Positions 26,147-36,033 of a DNA stretch of 59,478 nt are shown here, piece by piece. Numbering within the stretch: the first letter of the stretch is position 1; each line of letters starts with the position of its first letter. The DNA comes from Phytoamicus setariae (GTDB taxonomy: Bacteria > Pseudomonadota > Alphaproteobacteria > Rhizobiales > Rhizobiaceae). Both the position numbers and the translations under genes were made by a program. The notes under the pieces were generated by a model. The model made no database searches, was not told where the DNA came from, and saw only the letters and a list, made by a program, of their open reading frames with translations. The DNA lies in assembly GCF_016722925.1 (NCBI RefSeq), contig NZ_JAEQNC010000022.1:1-59478 (forward strand), read 5' to 3'.

Positions 26147-27907
26147 TCAGAAAAGCGCATCCTCAAACAGTTCGTCGTCATTGACGGCGACGGCCTTGGG
26201 CGCCGCTTCTGCGGCAGCCGCAACGGGCAGGAAACGACGGTGAATGTCCCGTTCGGACGCCATCGTGTAAAGCTTGAAAATCCGTTGGCTGGCCGCGCCG
26301 ATCTCTTCACCTAGGGCGGATACGTCACTATCGCTGAGATCGGCGATCGACCATGAGGTCTCCAGACAATCCTGCAGCACGTCGCCGAGTTCGTGCTCGA
26401 AATCGAGCGTGCCGATGGCAGCGCTGATCTTGGAAAACACTTCCTGGCCCTCGCGCTCGAAGGCCGCGATGCCTTCATCCATCCTCGCGGAAACCTCGCG
26501 GATGGAGCCGAGCGCTTCGTTCATCGGCTGGCTGATATTGCGGCCGGCCACACCACGATCCTGCGACAGGCTTTCGGCAGCAGCTTCGAAATGCTTGAGT
26601 TCGGCGAGAACAGCGTTCGCCGGATCCTCGAGCTTTTCGGCAAACACCCGCAGTTCGCCACTGACGACGTTGACCGACCGGCCTTCGTCGCCCAGCTTGG
26701 AGCAACGCAGGTTTGAGTTGAGCGCCATATAGTGGATATCGGTTTTGATCGACCGGATGATCTCGATACCCTGGATCAGGCTTTGCGCTGTCTCGCCCGT
26801 GGACTGCGCCACCGTATCAGCTTCGGTGCTGGTATCCTGAACATCGGAAACGAGCGCCGAGGCGCGAGCAACGTTCTGCTCCAATCCGCTCAGGAAGTTG
26901 CGCCCCTCACTGTCGCTCTGCCTGTGCATCTGGTCACGCAACGCCAGAATGTCACGGGTGTCGTCGACGAAACGCGACATGTTTTCCATGACCTTGCGGC
27001 ATTCCCGCTGGAAGTCGCTGAGCGTTTCATCCATCTGCGCCGCAGCCAGATGATTGATCGCACCATCGAACCTTGCAAGCGCGTCTTCGCCCAGGGCTGC
27101 TCCTTCCGCCGAGTTTCTGAATTCGTCGAATATCTCGAAGCTGGAGCGGATGTGCTCGATCCGCTGGCGGGTGATGTCGCCAATCTGCAGTGCCGAAAGA
27201 ACGGTGGCGATCTTGCCCTGTACACCGCGCGCCAGTGCCTTCACTTCGTTGGCGATTTTGACGAGGTTGCGATGGTGTTCGGCGACCTTGCCCGCGTCAC
27301 GCTCGAGTTCACGGACGATCGTCGGGACGGTATCAACGTAATTCTGTGAAATTTCGCCGGAAAACGATTGTGCCCTGGCAAGCTGGCTGTGCATTGCGGC
27401 GAGCTGCACGGAAAAACGATCGACCTCCTGCGCGCCCGATTGGATGCGCTCGCGGATTTCGTCAGCGAAACCCGCGAACTCAGCAAGTCCGGCGCCTGTA
27501 ATCTTCACCGTAATCGCGAATGTCCGGAGATAACGCATCGTATCGCGCATGTCGTCAACGCTTGACTGCATGGTGCGGCAAGCTCCGAACAGACTTTCGA
27601 AGCGTCCCTTGCGGGTGAGTTCGAAACCCGGCAGTTCGGCAAGCTGTTTTGCGGTCGCCTGGATGCGGGCAATCGTGTCGTTCGAAGTCTGCCCATCGAG
27701 CGCGCCGGTCAACTCATCGAGCGAGCCGATCAGCCGCTTGAGAATATCGACGATCGCGATCAGCACCGTGCCACCTTCGAGAAACTTCTTCTCCAGACGG
27801 CTGTGCGCCGCGGCCAGTTTGCCATCGAGCCCCGACCTGTCGACCGGCAAATACACCGCTGTTGATATGTTCCGTTTCAGCACAACCTGATCCCCATGCA
27901 AATCCAT
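26147..27907 (-). CDS. Soluble degenerate chemoreceptor-like coiled-coil protein
   Basis: A 586-residue, all-helical protein with no signal peptide or membrane segment. Long heptad-rich stretches resemble a methyl-accepting protein. The region where a receptor has its hairpin tip reads MALNSNLRCSKLGDEGRSVN, against [20 protein letters not shown] in the two receptors of this operon: the conserved Glu and Arg of the tip are replaced by Arg and Lys. Contact with CheA/CheW may thus be altered. It ends in an acidic DDELFEDALF. It converges with the ParA gene (9 nt apart) and diverges from the che operon. ATG at 27907 is preferred to a GTG at 27964. Not a normal receptor; role unknown. Confidence 0.72.
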   Translation of the reverse strand: MDLHGDQVVLKRNISTAVYLPVDRSGLDGKLAAAHSRLEKKFLEGGTVLIAIVDILKRLIGSLDELTGALDGQTSNDTIARIQATAKQLAELPGFELTRKGRFESLFGACRTMQSSVDDMRDTMRYLRTFAITVKITGAGLAEFAGFADEIRERIQSGAQEVDRFSVQLAAMHSQLARAQSFSGEISQNYVDTVPTIVRELERDAGKVAEHHRNLVKIANEVKALARGVQGKIATVLSALQIGDITRQRIEHIRSSFEIFDEFRNSAEGAALGEDALARFDGAINHLAAAQMDETLSDFQRECRKVMENMSRFVDDTRDILALRDQMHRQSDSEGRNFLSGLEQNVARASALVSDVQDTSTEADTVAQSTGETAQSLIQGIEIIRSIKTDIHYMALNSNLRCSKLGDEGRSVNVVSGELRVFAEKLEDPANAVLAELKHFEAAAESLSQDRGVAGRNISQPMNEALGSIREVSARMDEGIAAFEREGQEVFSKISAAIGTLDFEHELGDVLQDCLETSWSIADLSDSDVSALGEEIGAASQRIFKLYTMASERDIHRRFLPVAAAAEAAPKAVAVNDDELFEDALF

Positions 27908-28052
27908 TGCCGGGAACCTAGACTCCAACTTCCCAAGGACCCGTAAACTCGCGGTCCCAAACACGGTCGTAGCCGGCGCAGGGGCCTCGGCTACATAACC
28001 TAATTCATTGTTTTATTTAAGTTATTTAAAGAAAATGAATCGGTTTCCACAC

Positions 28053-28067
28053 TTAAGGAAAGGTTAA
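28053..28067. promoter_or_regulatory. Candidate CtrA box in the divergent che promoter
   Basis: TTAA-GGAAAGG-TTAA fits TTAA-N7-TTAA exactly. It lies in the 283-nt AT-rich gap between the receptor-like gene and the STAS gene, 124 nt before the latter. A second overlapping match with one mismatch (TTAA-TTTTACC-TTAT) follows at 28064. Rest of the gap is not coding. Confidence 0.5.
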
Positions 28068-28190
28068 TTTTACCTTATCATAAATTACATATGAGTTTGA
28101 GAGTGTTAATAACCCGGTATCGCTGTTCATACTTTATTAGCCAAACAAACAGAGGATCGCGGCGTAATGCAATAGGCAGCAGGCAGTCGC

Positions 28191-28493
28191 ATGATCTTTA
28201 GTTTCAATGAAAAAGCAAACATTCGAAATATCGCGGAAATCCACAACGAATTTACAACGGCCTGCCAAGATAGCGCGTCTATCGAGATCGACCTCGAACG
28301 CTGCACCGACATAGACCTGTCGTTTATCCAGCTGATCGAATCCGCCCGCATCTACGCCGGCACCTCGGGCAAGAAGATCGCCCTGACGAACCCAGCCAAC
28401 GCAAACGTTGAAACGGCGCTGAAACGCTGCGGCCTGTTCGAAAATTTTTCCGTCGAAGATAGCAAATTCTGGCTCCACAAGGAGATGAACTGA
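28191..28493 (+). CDS. STAS-domain protein of the che operon
   Basis: A 100-residue single STAS domain. Ser44 in CTDIDLSFIQLIESAR is at the place where anti-sigma-factor antagonists are phosphorylated, so regulation by a kinase or phosphatase is possible. It is the first gene of the che operon and its stop shares a base with the cheY start (TGATG). Short STAS proteins occur in some alphaproteobacterial chemosensory clusters, where their role is poorly known. Confidence 0.82.
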   Translation: MIFSFNEKANIRNIAEIHNEFTTACQDSASIEIDLERCTDIDLSFIQLIESARIYAGTSGKKIALTNPANANVETALKRCGLFENFSVEDSKFWLHKEMN

Positions 28494-28861
28494 TGTCCGC
28501 AAATATCCTCACCGTCGACGATTCCGCCAGCATTCGCCTGACGACAAATGTTGCCCTGTCCAACGCCGGCTATACGGTGACCGAAGCCATCAATGGCGCG
28601 GAAGGCATCTCCAAAGCGACGTCCGGCCAGTTTGATCTGATCGTCACAGATCTCAACATGCCCGTTATGGATGGCCTGACGATGATTCGCGAGCTCCGCA
28701 AGATCCCCAGCCAGATGGGCATTCCGATCATCTTCCTGACGACGGAATCGGATGGTTCGATCAAGCAACAGGCCAAGGAAGCCGGCGCGACCGGCTGGCT
28801 GACCAAACCCTTCGATCCGGACAATCTCGTCAAGATCGTCAGAAAGGTTCTGGGCAAATGA
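28493..28861 (+). CDS. cheY: CheY-type response regulator
   Basis: A 122-residue single receiver domain. The acidic pocket is VDD at residues 8-10, the phosphorylated Asp is Asp53 (LIVTDLNMPVMDG), the conserved Thr is in IFLTTESDG, and the Lys is in WLTKPFDPD. It would be phosphorylated by the CheA next to it (ATGA overlap). Without flagellar genes nearby, whether its target is the flagellar motor cannot be told. Confidence 0.92.
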   Translation: MSANILTVDDSASIRLTTNVALSNAGYTVTEAINGAEGISKATSGQFDLIVTDLNMPVMDGLTMIRELRKIPSQMGIPIIFLTTESDGSIKQQAKEAGATGWLTKPFDPDNLVKIVRKVLGK

Positions 28862-30882
28862 GCCATCCGGATCCCATCGTCGTCTTCAGGACCGAGGCTG
28901 CCGAATTGCTGGAGGCCATCGAGGCCGGGCTGCTCGACCTGCTCGACAACCTGTCCGACAAGGAACAGATCGACGCGGTGTTCCGCAGCCTGCATACGCT
29001 AAAGGGATCCGGAGCGATGTTCGGGTTTGAGGCGCTCGCCGCCTTTACCCATCATTGCGAAACTGCCTTCGATCTGGTTCGCAAGGGTGAGGTTCCGGCC
29101 ACGGCCGCACTCATTTCAGCCGTGCTCGAAGCCAAGGATCACATGCGTACGCTGGTCGAGACACCCGGCGGTGATCACGATACGCTCAGCAGCCTGTTGC
29201 TCGATAAGCTTCACAAAGCTGTAGAAGCCGCCAGCGGCGCAAATATAGAAGCACCAGCAGCTGACGCACCAGCGATCAACAATTGGAAGATCCGGTTCTC
29301 GCTGCCTGCAAATGCGATGGCCAACGGCACCAATCCATTGCCCTTGCTCGACGAATTGCGCGATCTCGGCGAATGCAGGATCGTTGCCGACCGGAGCGCC
29401 CTGCCCGCGCTCGACGTCCTCAATCCCTCGGATCTCTATTTCAGCTGGTCTGTGGAGCTGAAGAGCGAAGCCCCGAGGTCGGCGATCGAGGATGTATTCA
29501 TTTTCGTCATGGACGAGATGAAACTTGAAATCTCCTGCGAAGAGCCGACGGGAACAAGTGCGGTCGAGATCGCTCTCACACCGGCACCAACGAACCATAA
29601 TTCGTCGGTGACGACGCCGTTGGCCGCCCCTATCGCTGCCAGCGGACCTTCACCGTCCACCGCCAGCACACCCGTTCCAGTCGCATCCGACGCGAAGCAG
29701 AACAAGGCCGCCGAGAATGTTCGCGTCCCGGCCGAACGTCTGGATGAGTTGATGGATCGCGTTGGTGAACTGGTGATTGCCCAGTCGCGGCTTTCCCAGC
29801 TCGCAAACGCCGACGGAGACCTGCAGTTCCGCGCTGTCTCGGAAGACATCGAGCGCCTCTCCGGCGAGTTGCGGGACACGATGATGGTGCTGCGCATGGT
29901 GCCCGTCACCCAACTTTTTGGACGTTTCCGCCGACTGGTGCATGACCTGGCCCATGAGACCCATAAGACGATTGAGTTGATAACCGAAGGCGAAACCACC
30001 GAAGTCGACAAAACCGTCATCGAACGCCTCGCCGATCCCCTCGTCCACCTGGTGCGCAATTCCTGCGATCATGGTCTCGAAACACCGGAAGAACGGATTG
30101 CCGCCGGCAAGCCGGCCGCCGGACGCGTCGTGCTCTCTGCACGCCAGACCGGAGGCGAAGTCAAGATCACCATTAGCGACGACGGTCGCGGCATCAACCG
30201 CGAACGTGTCCGCGCCAAGGCGGAAAGCTCGGGCATCATTGCGCCAAACGCCGTCCTTGCAGATCAGGAACTCCTTCAACTGATCTTTCAACCCGGCTTC
30301 TCAACAGCCCAGAATGTCACCAATCTTTCCGGTCGTGGCGTCGGAATGGACGTGGTCAAGCGCTCGATCGAAACCTTGCGCGGCACGATCAATGTCGTCA
30401 GCACGCCCGGTCAGGGATCAGCCATCTCGCTGAACATCCCGCTGACGCTTGCCATTATCGATGGCTTGCTGGTGCGCGTCGGGTCCGGCCGTTACGTCAT
30501 CCCGCTGTCGGCGGTCGAGGAATGCCTCGAACTGTCGCTGGAAGAGGACATGCGTTCGCGCGGTCGCAGTTTCATCTCGCTGCGCGACAGCCTGGTACCG
30601 TTCATTCGCCTTCGCGATCTGTTCCGCACCGGCACCAAGCCCGACCCCTATCAAAAGGTGGTGGTGATCTCCACCGGCACCGAACGTGTCGGCCTCGTCG
30701 TCGACCAGATCATCGGCGACCACCAGACGGTCATCAAGTCCATGTCCAAGCTGCACCATGATATCGCGACCTTCTCGGGTGCAACCATCCTCGGGGATGG
30801 CAGCGTCGCACTTATCCTCGACGTCGCCCATCTGGTGACGGAAGGGCAGCAGCAGGAGGCGCACTTGCGCGCAGCCGGATGA
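28858..30882 (+). CDS. cheA: Chemotaxis histidine kinase CheA
   Basis: A 674-residue kinase. The Hpt domain has His46 in SLHTLKGSGAMFGFEAL. A poorly conserved P2-like region and a Pro/Ala-rich linker follow. The dimerisation helices contain VPAERLDELMDRVGELVIAQ, and the ATPase has the N-box VRNSCDHGLETPEER, the G1 box DDGRGINRERV and the G2 box SGRGVGMDVVK. The C-terminal P5/CheW-like domain starts near residue 545. It autophosphorylates and feeds CheY and CheB. It overlaps cheW by four bases. Confidence 0.94.
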   Translation: MSHPDPIVVFRTEAAELLEAIEAGLLDLLDNLSDKEQIDAVFRSLHTLKGSGAMFGFEALAAFTHHCETAFDLVRKGEVPATAALISAVLEAKDHMRTLVETPGGDHDTLSSLLLDKLHKAVEAASGANIEAPAADAPAINNWKIRFSLPANAMANGTNPLPLLDELRDLGECRIVADRSALPALDVLNPSDLYFSWSVELKSEAPRSAIEDVFIFVMDEMKLEISCEEPTGTSAVEIALTPAPTNHNSSVTTPLAAPIAASGPSPSTASTPVPVASDAKQNKAAENVRVPAERLDELMDRVGELVIAQSRLSQLANADGDLQFRAVSEDIERLSGELRDTMMVLRMVPVTQLFGRFRRLVHDLAHETHKTIELITEGETTEVDKTVIERLADPLVHLVRNSCDHGLETPEERIAAGKPAAGRVVLSARQTGGEVKITISDDGRGINRERVRAKAESSGIIAPNAVLADQELLQLIFQPGFSTAQNVTNLSGRGVGMDVVKRSIETLRGTINVVSTPGQGSAISLNIPLTLAIIDGLLVRVGSGRYVIPLSAVEECLELSLEEDMRSRGRSFISLRDSLVPFIRLRDLFRTGTKPDPYQKVVVISTGTERVGLVVDQIIGDHQTVIKSMSKLHHDIATFSGATILGDGSVALILDVAHLVTEGQQQEAHLRAAG

Positions 30883-31358
30883 ACCAGGCTCTCAAGAAGA
30901 TCGAAACCACCCTGTGGAACAACGAGGACGAACTCGAGGTCCTGACCTTTGACATCGCCGGCGAGACTTTCGCCATCGAGGCAGTCGCGGTCCGGGAAAT
31001 CCTCGACCTTCTGCCTGAGACACTCGTACCGGGCGCCCGTTCCTTCGTCGGAAGCGTGCTGAATTTCCGCGGACGAGTGATCCCGCTGGCCGACATACGG
31101 CTGGCATTCGGCATGGAGGCCACGACAACCACAAAGGATAGCCGCATCATCGTCATCGAACTTGAACTGGATAGCGAAGCCGTCCTGATCGGCGTCAGAA
31201 CCGACAAGGTCAACGAAGTGACCACTTTGACGAAAAAAGCCAGCGAGCCCCCGCCCAGCGTCGGCATGCGCTGGCGCGCCGACTACATCGATTGCCTCGT
31301 CAAACGCGGCACCGACTTTATTATCGTCCCGAATATGAAGGCAATCTTCTCGTCTTGA
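30879..31358 (+). CDS. cheW: CheW coupling protein
   Basis: A 159-residue SH3-like adaptor linking receptors to CheA. Seen are EVLTFDIAGETFAIEAVAVR, the typical SVLNFRGRVIPLADIRLAFG and the closing KRGTDFIIVPNMKAIFS. It follows cheA with an ATGA overlap. A second, distinct CheW is coded at 35522, so the array may use two couplers. Confidence 0.93.
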   Translation: MNQALKKIETTLWNNEDELEVLTFDIAGETFAIEAVAVREILDLLPETLVPGARSFVGSVLNFRGRVIPLADIRLAFGMEATTTTKDSRIIVIELELDSEAVLIGVRTDKVNEVTTLTKKASEPPPSVGMRWRADYIDCLVKRGTDFIIVPNMKAIFSS

Positions 31359-31418
31359 AGATCAGGCGCATTCAGAAGGACAAACATACCGGCACGATTC
31401 CGGATTAGGAAGCATATT

Positions 31419-33506
31419 ATGAAGTTTACCATTACCAAGAAGCTCGCTCTGACCTTTACGGCAGTCGTCGCACTGTCGGGCACAAGCATGTTTTTCGCCA
31501 TCCAGAGCCTTGGAACCCTGAACCAGACGCTTGACACCATCGTCAACGGCAGCTCTGCCCAGGCAGTCGAGCTCAAGGAGATGGAGAATATCGTCACCCA
31601 GATCGGATCCTCGACCCGACAGATGATCATCTCCACCGATCCGAAAGATCTTGCAGACCTTTCCAAAACCATTGCCGAAAGCGATGCTGCCTTGCGCTCC
31701 CAGGCAGCCAAGCTGCGTCCTTTGCTGACGGACGCAAACCGACAGACGCTGGATGCTTTCACTCAGAAGTGGGAGCAGTACCTGACGATCAACGCAAAGC
31801 TTCAAGTACTCACCTTGAAGAACTCCGGAGCGACCGCGTTTCAGCTAACCACGACGGAAGGCAGCGGTTCACTCGATGCCGTCGAGGAAAAGCTGACTGC
31901 ACTGGTCGACAGGCTGCGTGCTCCCGTCAACCAGGGAAATCTTCAGGCCTTTGCGGCTTACGAAAAGGGCATCACAATCCGGCTGAACATCGCGGAAATG
32001 TTCCGCCAGCATCGTAACATTCTGCTGGGATCCGTGCGCCCTACCAAGCAGGAACAATGGAACAACGACTACATCGCGTTCGCCCAAACAGTCGGCGAGG
32101 ACATCAAGAAGCTCGGCCATCAAGTCAGTTCGTCCGACAAGGCGTTGTACGATTCTTTCGTGGCTGCTTATGACATGATGAAGTCGACGATCGACAAGAT
32201 CAATGCCATCAGCTTGGAAAACGGCGATTATCACGCGAACATTCTTGCCAGCAATGAAGGCCGCGCCACGCGCCAGGCCGCAGCGCAGATCCTGCGCGAC
32301 CTCGTTGCCGCCAACAGTCAGATCCAACAGGCCGAGCTGGTCGAATCCAAAGACCTCTACGAAAACAGCCGTAACCTGCTGATCGGACTCCTGATTTTCT
32401 CGACATTGATCGCAGCGGCCGCAGCCACCTGGATCGTCCTGTCGATCAGCAGGGGCCTGCGCAATGCCAACCAGATCATCCGCAATGTCGCTGAGGGCAA
32501 CCTCACCCAGACAGCGACGATCAAGGGCCATGACGAGATCGCCGAACTGCTCGGCCACGTCAATACAATGATCGACCGCCTGCGCGGCGTGGTTGCCGAC
32601 GCCTTGCAGGCTTCCCACAGCGTTTCCTCCGGCAGCCAGGAACTGTCGGCCTCCTCCGAGCAGGTCTCGCAGGGTGCCACCGAACAGGCGTCCGCCGCCG
32701 AGGAAGCATCGGCTGCCATGGAAGAGATGGCCGCCAACATCAAGCAGAATGCCGACAACGCCGCCCAGACGGAAAAGATCGCCCGCCAGTCCTCCAAGGA
32801 TGCCGAAGCCAGCGGCGAAGCCGTCACCCGTGCGGTCACCGCCATGCGCACCATTGCCGAGAAGATCTCGATCGTGCAGGAAATCGCCCGTCAGACCGAC
32901 CTGCTCGCACTAAACGCTGCTGTGGAAGCAGCCCGTGCCGGCGAACACGGCAAGGGCTTTGCAGTCGTCGCCTCTGAAGTTCGCAAGCTTGCCGAACGCA
33001 GCCAGTCGGCCGCAGCAGAGATCGGCGCGATGTCGACCGATACCGTTCATGCAGCGCAGGAAGCCGGTGAAATGCTCGCGCGCCTCGTGCCGGACATCCG
33101 CAAGACTGCCGAACTCGTCTCTGAAATCACCGCAGCCTGCCGCGAGCAGGATATCGGCGCCAGCCAGATCAACGAAGCGATCCAACAGCTCGACAAGGTG
33201 ACCCAGCAGAACTCGTCTGCTTCGGAGGAAATGGCATCGACCTCGGAGGAACTGGCCGCCCAGTCCGAAGAGCTGCAGACATCGATCTCCTTCTTCCATG
33301 TCGACAATACGCCGGCGCGGCAGGTTCAGCAGCCGATCGCCATGCCTGCTGCCCGTCCCGCTCCACGCCAGATGGCCCAGGCGCCTGCCCGCAAGTCAGC
33401 CGGCCACACGGTCGCCGCCCAGCAGGCACGCGCCAAGGGCTTCGCACTCGACCTCAGCCAGGGTGGTCCCGACCACGCCGACGCCGATTTCAGGGAAAGC
33501 GCGTAA
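31419..33506 (+). CDS. Methyl-accepting chemotaxis protein with large periplasmic domain
   Basis: A 695-residue receptor. TM1 is about residues 10-30 ([20 protein letters not shown]), a long helical periplasmic sensor follows (about 30-315, the size of an HBM-type bundle), TM2 is [20 protein letters not shown], and then HAMP. The signalling domain has the canonical tip [20 protein letters not shown]. The C-terminal tail ends in DADFRESA and has no NWETF-type CheR-binding pentapeptide. The signal domain is almost identical to that of the next receptor. Ligand unknown. Confidence 0.92.
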   Translation: MKFTITKKLALTFTAVVALSGTSMFFAIQSLGTLNQTLDTIVNGSSAQAVELKEMENIVTQIGSSTRQMIISTDPKDLADLSKTIAESDAALRSQAAKLRPLLTDANRQTLDAFTQKWEQYLTINAKLQVLTLKNSGATAFQLTTTEGSGSLDAVEEKLTALVDRLRAPVNQGNLQAFAAYEKGITIRLNIAEMFRQHRNILLGSVRPTKQEQWNNDYIAFAQTVGEDIKKLGHQVSSSDKALYDSFVAAYDMMKSTIDKINAISLENGDYHANILASNEGRATRQAAAQILRDLVAANSQIQQAELVESKDLYENSRNLLIGLLIFSTLIAAAAATWIVLSISRGLRNANQIIRNVAEGNLTQTATIKGHDEIAELLGHVNTMIDRLRGVVADALQASHSVSSGSQELSASSEQVSQGATEQASAAEEASAAMEEMAANIKQNADNAAQTEKIARQSSKDAEASGEAVTRAVTAMRTIAEKISIVQEIARQTDLLALNAAVEAARAGEHGKGFAVVASEVRKLAERSQSAAAEIGAMSTDTVHAAQEAGEMLARLVPDIRKTAELVSEITAACREQDIGASQINEAIQQLDKVTQQNSSASEEMASTSEELAAQSEELQTSISFFHVDNTPARQVQQPIAMPAARPAPRQMAQAPARKSAGHTVAAQQARAKGFALDLSQGGPDHADADFRESA

Positions 33507-33704
33507 CAACTGGCTCCAACAATCCGGCGGCCCTATTGGGCCGCCCCTGCGCCCCGCGGATGTAGCCGCGTGACACAAAGACTACCGAATGCCCCGGTTT
33601 TGCGGACGTGAATTAATCGCGCCCACCGCCTTGCTGGCTCGGTCAAACTCGTTGGGAAGGATCACGCCTTCCTGTACCCGAACCGTATGCAAAGGATTAC
33701 CGCG

Positions 33705-35525
33705 GTGCGCATGACTATCAAACTCAAGCTCGGCCTCGTATTTGCCGTCATTATTCTCCTGACCGGCGCGATGGCGACATTTGCCATCATCAATCTCGCG
33801 TCGCTCAACGGATCGGTCACCCGGATGGTCGAGGAACCGATCGAGGACTTCAAGATGCTGTCGGAACTCAGCGACACCTTCGGTGGAGCGGTTCGCGCTG
33901 AAAAGAATGCCATCCTCAACGAGAACCCGGTCGAGATCGCCGAGTTCGTCAAGTCGATGACATCGCGCCAGGTGAAGATCGGCCCGATCCTCGAGGCACT
34001 CGAAAAATCCGCAGACAAGGATGTAAGCACCAAGGCCAAAGAATTTCACGCGATTTACGAGCAATACGAGCCGATCCAGAAGGAAATGGGCCAGCTTGCC
34101 ACGACCAACACCCCGGAATCGAACGCGCGGGCAACTGCGCTGACCATGGGACAGGGTCGCGACCTTATGAACAAGGCACTCAAGGTGATTGAGGAGATGC
34201 ACGCAATCGCCGCCGAGAATGTCGCGGAAACCGATGCAGCGACGGACGCCCAATATGCCCAGTCGCGCTTCATGCTGATCACCGCGACCGCAATCGTCGT
34301 GCTGTTCTCGTTCGCCGCGGCCATCTGGATTTCGCTCACAATCTCCCGCGGTCTGAAGCGTGCTTCCGCACTTGCCGACGCGGTCGCGATCGGCGACCTG
34401 AACTACCAGATCGAATACAAGGCTAACGACGAAATCCGTGATCTGGCCAACTCCATGGAGCAGATGACCTCCAACCTCCGGAACACCGCCGAAATTGCCG
34501 ATATGATCGCCAACGGCGACCTCACGGTGACACCGAGAGCGCTGTCCGACAAGGACACGCTCGGCCTGTCGCTGGCAAGCATGGTCGAACGCCTGCGCGG
34601 CGTCGTAGCCGATGCGCTTTCAGCTTCGCTCAACGTATCGTCGGGCAGCCAGGAACTGTCGGCTTCCTCCGAGCAGGTCTCCCAGGGTGCGACCGAACAG
34701 GCCGCGGCCGCTGAAGAAGCCTCCGCCTCGATGGAGGAAATGGCCGCCAACATCAAACAGAACGCCGATAACGCCGCCCAGACCGAAAAGATCGCCCGCC
34801 AGTCGGCCAAGGATGCCGAAGTCTCGGGCGACGCCGTCAACCGCGCTGTCGCTGCCATGCGCACGATCGCCGAGAAGATTTCGATCGTGCAGGAAATCGC
34901 TCGCCAGACCGACCTGCTCGCACTCAATGCAGCCGTTGAGGCCGCTCGCGCCGGCGAACATGGCAAGGGTTTTGCTGTCGTCGCTTCCGAAGTTCGCAAG
35001 CTGGCCGAACGCAGCCAGTCCGCAGCAGCCGAGATCGGCGCCATGTCCGGCGACACCGTGCAGGCAGCGCAGGAAGCCGGGGAAATGCTCGCCCGCCTCG
35101 TACCGGATATCCGCAAGACCGCCGAACTGGTTTCCGAAATCACCGCCGCTTGCCGCGAGCAGGATATCGGCGCCAGCCAGATCAACGAGGCGATCCAGCA
35201 GCTCGACAAGGTGACCCAGCAAAACTCTTCTGCCTCCGAGGAAATGGCATCCACGTCGGAAGAACTGGCCGCGCAGTCGGAGGAACTGCAAACCTCGATC
35301 GCCTTCTTCCGGGTCGACAATGCCAACAACAGCAAGTCCGGCGCATACAAGGCTGCGCCCAAGCCTGCAGCACGTCCACAGTCAGCACAGGTCGCCCCTT
35401 CCGCAGCTCGCAAGCCATCGCAGCAAAATGTGGCGACCCAGCAGGCCCGTGTGAAGGGCTTCGCTCTCGATCTCAGCCAGGGCGGCCCGGATGCCGGCGA
35501 CGCAGATTTCAGGGAAAGCGCATGA
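33705..35525 (+). CDS. Methyl-accepting chemotaxis protein with four-helix-bundle sensor
   Basis: A 606-residue receptor with TM1 near the N-terminus ([20 protein letters not shown]), a periplasmic segment of about 150 residues as in 4HB sensors, TM2 [20 protein letters not shown], two HAMP-like stretches, and a signalling domain with the tip [20 protein letters not shown]. The tail ends in DADFRESA as in its neighbour. The start is uncertain: GTG at 33705 lies 8 nt after AAAGGA, whereas ATG at 33687 lacks a site and ATG at 33711 is 14 nt off. It overlaps the second cheW by four bases. Confidence 0.9.
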   Translation: MRMTIKLKLGLVFAVIILLTGAMATFAIINLASLNGSVTRMVEEPIEDFKMLSELSDTFGGAVRAEKNAILNENPVEIAEFVKSMTSRQVKIGPILEALEKSADKDVSTKAKEFHAIYEQYEPIQKEMGQLATTNTPESNARATALTMGQGRDLMNKALKVIEEMHAIAAENVAETDAATDAQYAQSRFMLITATAIVVLFSFAAAIWISLTISRGLKRASALADAVAIGDLNYQIEYKANDEIRDLANSMEQMTSNLRNTAEIADMIANGDLTVTPRALSDKDTLGLSLASMVERLRGVVADALSASLNVSSGSQELSASSEQVSQGATEQAAAAEEASASMEEMAANIKQNADNAAQTEKIARQSAKDAEVSGDAVNRAVAAMRTIAEKISIVQEIARQTDLLALNAAVEAARAGEHGKGFAVVASEVRKLAERSQSAAAEIGAMSGDTVQAAQEAGEMLARLVPDIRKTAELVSEITAACREQDIGASQINEAIQQLDKVTQQNSSASEEMASTSEELAAQSEELQTSIAFFRVDNANNSKSGAYKAAPKPAARPQSAQVAPSAARKPSQQNVATQQARVKGFALDLSQGGPDAGDADFRESA

Positions 35526-36010
35526 CAATGACGGCATCAAGCAGCGAAGCACAGTTCGTGACGTTCAGCCTCGGCGAAGAAATCTTCGCCGTGCCTGTCG
35601 AAGTAGTCAGGGAAATCCTCGATTACGAGGAAGCCTTCAAGATCCCGAACGGCCCCGATTATCTGCTCGGCCTCCGCAATGTGCGGGGGCAAGGGGTGCC
35701 GACGATCGATCTCAGGCTGAAGCTCGGTCTCACCCGCACGATACCGTCGCCGCATACGAGGGTATTGGTCCTCGACATTCCAATGCCGGATCGTCTTCTC
35801 AGTCTCGGGCTTGTGGCCGACAGGGTGTTTGAAGTGACGCCCTTCCGTCGCGACCAGATCGAACAGGCGCCCGACATCGGCACCCGCTGGCGCTCCGACT
35901 ATATTTCGGGTGTCGTGCGACGGGAAACCGGCTTTGTGGTGATTATCGATCTTGCCAGGCTTCTGACGGCTGACGATGCAGCCATCATGTCATCCAGGCA
36001 CGCGGCTTAA
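35522..36010 (+). CDS. cheW: Second CheW coupling protein
   Basis: A 162-residue CheW. Seen are [40 protein letters not shown] and the late [17 protein letters not shown]. It differs clearly from the CheW at 30879, for example in the loop after the second strand. The start overlaps the receptor stop (ATGA); a longer in-frame reading to 35150 lies inside the receptor gene. Confidence 0.93.
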   Translation: MTMTASSSEAQFVTFSLGEEIFAVPVEVVREILDYEEAFKIPNGPDYLLGLRNVRGQGVPTIDLRLKLGLTRTIPSPHTRVLVLDIPMPDRLLSLGLVADRVFEVTPFRRDQIEQAPDIGTRWRSDYISGVVRRETGFVVIIDLARLLTADDAAIMSSRHAA

Positions 36011-36033
36011 TCGAATAGTTCCAGGATATTTTC

